From positions 1-7,419 of the forward strand of contig JBCBZH010000227.1 of the NCBI GenBank assembly GCA_039815415.1: 7,419 nucleotides of DNA, in the 5' to 3' direction. Below the pieces are notes generated by a model. That model saw nothing but the letters and a program-made list of their open reading frames with translations, searched no databases and had not been told where the DNA came from. The stretch's first letter is position 1. Every line of letters begins with the position of its first letter. Positions 5,025 through 7,419 of the stretch are shown here, piece by piece. The DNA comes from JBCBZH01 sp039815415. Lineage in GTDB: Bacteria > Bacteroidota > Rhodothermia > Rhodothermales > Rubricoccaceae. A program made the translations under genes and the position numbers.

Positions 5025-6328
5025 TGCGTCGCACAACGTTGGTCCTCGTCCTTGGCCTCGGCCTCGCCAGCTCGAGCGAGGCGCAAACCGTCGTTCCCTT
5101 GGCTGAGGCCCTTCAGCAGGCGCGTGCCGAGTCGCTTCCGGTATTGAGCGCATCGGCACAGGTGGCCTCTGCAAATGCTACACTCGCTGCCGTGGAGGAC
5201 AGTCGCTGGCCAAGCCTGTCGCTCTCGATGGGTGGAGGCCAGCGCTACGGGCTGGCGTTCGACCAGACGACAGGCGGGCTCACTCAGGCGACGGTCGAGT
5301 CGGTAGACGCGGGGCTGTTCGCTCGCTACATCGTGTTCGACGGATTCGAGCGCCGGGCGCAGCGTCGGTCCGCTGAGGCGTCGTTGCGCGCCGCCGAGTT
5401 GACGCGCGTCCGGGCTGGGCAAGATGCCGCGCAAGCGGTTCTCGCAGGCTACCTCGCCGTCGCTGAAGCGGAGGCCCTCCAATCCATCGCGGAGGCGAAC
5501 GAGGAGGCAGAGCGCCAACTCCTCACCGAAGTGGAAGCTCAGGTGGAGTACGGCGCACGCCCCGCCTTTGAGATCGAACAGCAGCGCGAGCGCGTGGCGG
5601 CGGCTCAAGGGGCGGGTCTGCAGGCCGCGCGCCAGCGCGACCGGGCCGCCGCGCAGCTCATCCAGATTCTGGGGCTCTCGCCCATGGAGAGCTATGCGTT
5701 CCCATTGCCAGAAACGGGTGCGGATGAGGCCGTGTCCCCTGTGGACGAGCTGGTGACCCGTGCACTGGCCTCCCGACCCGATGTGCAAGCCGCCGAGGCA
5801 GCGCAGCTCGCCGTCCGAGCAGATCGGAGAGCGGCACGGTCGGGGCGACTTCCTCAGGTGACGCTCACCGGCGGCATGGGGACCAGCTACACAAGTGCCA
5901 ACACCGACACGGGCATTCCCGGCCAGCTCGGCGACAACCGCAGCGGGTCGCTGGGGCTGTCGGTCTCGCTGCCGCTGATGGACCGGGGCGCTACACGTAG
6001 CCGCATCCGCCAGGCCGAGGCGCGCGCGACGCGCGTGGATGTGGAGGCAGAGACGGTGCGCCGTACCATCGTGTTCGAGATTCAAGACACGGTGACGGAC
6101 CTCGAATCGCTTGCCGCGCAAGCCGAGGTTGCGGCCGTTCGTCAGCGCGCCGCCGCGGCGGCTCTAGACGCCGAGCTGGCGAGGTTTGCGGCGGGAGCCA
6201 CCACGCTCCAGACGGTGGCCCAACTGCGGTCCCGGGCCGTGGAAGCCCAGGTGGAGCTGGAGCGACTTCGCATCCAGCGGCAGGTGCAAGCTCAGATCCT
6301 CGAGCTGGTGATCGGGCATCCGGAATAA
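5021..6328 (+). CDS. TolC-family outer-membrane efflux protein
   Basis: 435 residues. Start at 5021 overlaps the ABC gene's stop by 4 bp; the second codon is also ATG (5024). An Sec signal peptide covers about residues 1-21 (Arg-Arg, hydrophobic core L-V-L-V-L-G-L-G-L, cleavage after S-S-S-E-A). The mature protein shows the two-fold repeat of TolC-type channels: long Ala/Glu/Gln/Arg-rich helices suited to a periplasmic coiled-coil barrel, with beta segments around 95-110 (L-F-A-R-Y-I-V-F-D-G-F-E) and around 309-323 (S-V-S-L-P-L-M-D-R-G) where the family places its outer-membrane strands. Length is normal. It should form a trimeric exit duct in the outer membrane for an export system. Coupling to the ABC ATPase suggests a shared exporter, but the inner-membrane permease and HlyD-like adaptor are not in the window. 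Confidence 0.94.
   Translation: MMRRTTLVLVLGLGLASSSEAQTVVPLAEALQQARAESLPVLSASAQVASANATLAAVEDSRWPSLSLSMGGGQRYGLAFDQTTGGLTQATVESVDAGLFARYIVFDGFERRAQRRSAEASLRAAELTRVRAGQDAAQAVLAGYLAVAEAEALQSIAEANEEAERQLLTEVEAQVEYGARPAFEIEQQRERVAAAQGAGLQAARQRDRAAAQLIQILGLSPMESYAFPLPETGADEAVSPVDELVTRALASRPDVQAAEAAQLAVRADRRAARSGRLPQVTLTGGMGTSYTSANTDTGIPGQLGDNRSGSLGLSVSLPLMDRGATRSRIRQAEARATRVDVEAETVRRTIVFEIQDTVTDLESLAAQAEVAAVRQRAAAAALDAELARFAAGATTLQTVAQLRSRAVEAQVELERLRIQRQVQAQILELVIGHPE
5064..5075 (-). repeat. Iterated 12-mer TCGAGCTGGCGA, exact copy 5
   Basis: Exact copy on the minus strand in the signal-peptide region of the TolC-family gene, read there as Leu-Ala-Ser-Ser. Confidence 0.6.
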
Positions 6329-6424
6329 GTGGTTGCAGCCCTAGCGTTTCTGGAGGCGATTTTGCTTGTGTGACGATTGGGGGAACGCTTGCGCTTTCGC
6401 ACGGGTGTTCGGATGTTAGGGACC

Positions 6425-6444
6425 TCCCTACTTCCTCTCTCCCC
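6425..6444 (+). promoter_or_regulatory. Pyrimidine-rich translation leader
   Basis: TCCCTAC, 5 bases, then CTCTCCCC lies directly before the ATG of the PID-CTERM gene. Nearly the same pair of blocks precedes the next gene (6757-6777), and a related C/T-rich stretch precedes the hydrolase start on the minus strand (3220-3204). There is no Shine-Dalgarno sequence. The role in initiation is inferred only. The rest of the 116-bp gap (6329-6424) holds nothing I can name. Confidence 0.35.
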
Positions 6445-6717
6445 ATGCGTTTCTCGCTTACGCTCCTCGCTGCTGTCCTCATCGCTCCTGTCGCGCTGGC
6501 TGAGGACACCCCGAACGTGGTTCAGGACGTGCCCACATGGGCTACGCCGTCGTCGTCCAACCCGTACGAATCCAATGGCCCGGCTGTGGAAGCTGTGGAT
6601 GGCCCAGGGCTCCCTGGCACGCCGACACCGGTTCCCCTCGACGGTGGACTTGGCCTCCTCGCGCTGGCGGGTGCTGGCTACGCCGCGAAGAAGCTTCGCG
6701 ACCGCCGCGAAGACTAG
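6445..6717 (+). CDS. Small secreted protein with PID-CTERM-like C-terminal sorting signal
   Basis: 90 residues from ATG at 6445, which places a clean signal peptide at the N-terminus (residues 1-19, cleavage after V-A-L-A). The middle, about residues 20-60, is Pro/Ser/Glu-rich and looks unstructured. The C-terminus has three parts: P-V-P-L-D-G-G-L-G-L-L, a hydrophobic helix A-L-A-G-A-G-Y-A, and the basic end K-K-L-R-D-R-R-E-D. This matches what I know of the PID-CTERM sorting tail of Bacteroidota, here with Leu in place of Ile in the P-I-D signature. Such tails are thought to be recognised by a dedicated membrane enzyme, by analogy with exosortase and rhombosortase substrates. The cargo left after removing both ends is only about 40 residues, so the protein may be a surface peptide rather than an enzyme. 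Another secreted-protein gene follows after 60 bp. Confidence 0.82.
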   Translation: MRFSLTLLAAVLIAPVALAEDTPNVVQDVPTWATPSSSNPYESNGPAVEAVDGPGLPGTPTPVPLDGGLGLLALAGAGYAAKKLRDRRED

Positions 6718-6733
6718 ATCGCTTGGACGCTCT

Positions 6734-6750
6734 GCCCTTCTATTGAGGGC
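6734..6750 (+). terminator. Weak hairpin between the two secreted-protein genes
   Basis: GCCCT (6734-6738) and AGGGC (6746-6750) form a 5-bp stem with a 7-nt loop, followed by a C/T run (TCTCTCTCCC). It lies 16 bp after the PID-CTERM gene's stop. The stem is short, so this is a weak terminator candidate only. Confidence 0.22.
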
Positions 6751-6756
6751 TCTCTC

Positions 6757-6777
6757 TCCCTACGACTCTCCCCACCC
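6757..6777 (+). promoter_or_regulatory. Pyrimidine-rich translation leader
   Basis: TCCCTAC, 2 bases, then CTCTCCCC and ACCC precede the ATG at 6778. The first two blocks are identical to those before the PID-CTERM gene (6425-6444), at almost the same distance from the start. No Shine-Dalgarno sequence is present. Confidence 0.35.
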
Positions 6778-7419
6778 ATGACCCGTTTGTTTCTCGCCAG
6801 CGCGCTGGCGTTGCTGATCTTTCCATCTGCCCAAGCCCAGTCTGACGTTATCATCACAGGGGTAATCGATGCAGACCTTGGCGGCGGATTGCCGAAAGCT
6901 GTAGAGCTCTACATCGTCTCCAATGGTACCGACCTAAGTACGTACGCGCTTGGCGTCGCCAACAACGGTGGGGGTACAGACGACGTCGAGCAGTTGCTGA
7001 CAGGCACCTATGACGCTGGTGACTTTGTCTACGTCGCTGACGATGGAACGGTGACCAATGACGGCCAGGTTCGCTTCATGGAGTTCTTCGGCTTCGATGC
7101 CGATATCTATGGCGATTTCGCTGTTAACGGGGATGACGCTGTCGAGCTTTTTTATGATGCCACCGGGGCCTTTTCTGGGGCTGAAGTCGTCGTTGATGTC
7201 TTCGGTGAGATCTCTGTAGATGGCACGAACGAGCCTTGGGAGTACACCAATGGTTGGGCGTACCGCGTCAGTGGCACAGGACAGGATGGCACCACGTTCG
7301 TCTTGGGGAATTGGGCATTCAGCGGTCCCGATGGACTCGAGAACGACCTGACGAATGCCGCTGCTGCAACGCCTTTCCCGATTGGCACTTATGTCAACTC
7401 CGGCGCTGAGATCTTCGAC
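6778..7419 (+). CDS. Secreted lamin-tail-domain-like protein, 3' end cut by window edge
   Basis: 214 codons are visible from ATG at 6778, open to the right edge. The signal peptide is clear (M-T-R-L-F-L, hydrophobic core, cleavage after A-Q-A near residue 21). The mature part begins V-I-I-T-G-V-I-D-A and continues with K-A-V-E-L-Y-I-V-S-N-G, A-N-N-G-G-G-T-D-D, V-N-G-D-D-A-V-E-L-F, D-V-F-G-E-I-S-V-D-G-T and W-A-Y-R-V-S-G-T-G. This pattern is that of the lamin-tail-like beta-sandwich found at the N-terminus of secreted nucleases and other large surface proteins of marine Bacteroidota. The catalytic or sorting part, if any, lies past the edge, so function is open: nuclease partner domain, adhesin or stalk are all possible. 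Hand counts of three lines give about 53-57% GC, lower than a tolC line at about 72%, and the protein is rich in Asp and Gly. It starts 60 bp after the PID-CTERM gene and could share its transcript. Confidence 0.85.
   Translation, partial: MTRLFLASALALLIFPSAQAQSDVIITGVIDADLGGGLPKAVELYIVSNGTDLSTYALGVANNGGGTDDVEQLLTGTYDAGDFVYVADDGTVTNDGQVRFMEFFGFDADIYGDFAVNGDDAVELFYDATGAFSGAEVVVDVFGEISVDGTNEPWEYTNGWAYRVSGTGQDGTTFVLGNWAFSGPDGLENDLTNAAAATPFPIGTYVNSGAEIFD

Noticed and set aside
4904..6121. A 405-codon open frame on the minus strand opposite the tolC gene
   Set aside because: It lies wholly opposite the end of the ABC gene and most of tolC, has Arg/His-rich low-complexity translation and no recognisable domain. 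Such antisense frames are common in GC-rich coding DNA.
262..6311. The iterated 12-mer as a CRISPR or tandem repeat
   Set aside because: Copies are irregularly spaced by hundreds of bases, on both strands and mostly inside genes.
7152..7388. A 78-codon open frame on the minus strand inside the lamin-tail-like gene
   Set aside because: It is opposite a well-supported secreted protein and has no recognisable domain or signal.

Overview
The window looks like chromosomal DNA from a high-GC member of the Bacteroidota, most plausibly the Rhodothermales (Rhodothermota) side of that group. This is an inference from three things: a small secreted protein ends in a C-terminal sorting tail of the PID-CTERM type (P-L-D-G-G-L-G-L-L, hydrophobic helix, Lys/Arg tail); a lamin-tail-like secreted protein resembles those of marine Bacteroidota; and no gene has a clear Shine-Dalgarno sequence. 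I see no rRNA, tRNA, CRISPR array or insertion sequence.

Left part, minus strand (read right to left). An alpha/beta-hydrolase lipoprotein (3203-1695) is followed by a structured 129-bp gap with a perfect 12-bp hairpin. Then comes a tight three-gene cassette: a VOC/glyoxalase-fold protein (1565-1122), a small protein of the family usually mislabelled 'N-acetylglutamate synthase' (1118-756), and a PhzF-family isomerase (730 to beyond the left edge). Spacings of 3 and 25 bp suggest one transcript.

Centre. A LysR-type regulator (3313-4206, plus) is transcribed away from the hydrolase. The shared 109-bp intergenic region carries two TGCA-N5-TGCA dyads, each a T-N11-A LysR box, with centres 21 bp apart. 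This suggests autoregulation and control of the hydrolase. A perfect 16-bp palindrome lies across the lysR stop codon.

Right part, plus strand. A MacB/LolD-type ABC ATPase (4329-5024) overlaps a TolC-family outer-membrane protein (5021-6328) by 4 bp. No permease or periplasmic adaptor is present, so the ATPase-TolC pair must work with parts encoded elsewhere, if it works as an exporter. Two secreted-protein genes follow: the 90-residue PID-CTERM protein (6445-6717) and the lamin-tail-like protein (6778 to beyond the right edge). The second is visibly less GC-rich than the rest. Both share a pyrimidine-rich leader.

Most interesting signal. The 12-mer TCGAGCTGGCGA occurs five times exactly and eight more times with one mismatch, on both strands, in different reading frames and in spacers. 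Two of the one-mismatch copies, in inverted orientation, form the 12-bp hairpin downstream of the hydrolase gene. This density and the inverted-pair arrangement resemble DNA uptake sequences or other highly iterated elements (HIP1-like), and would merit a genome-wide count.
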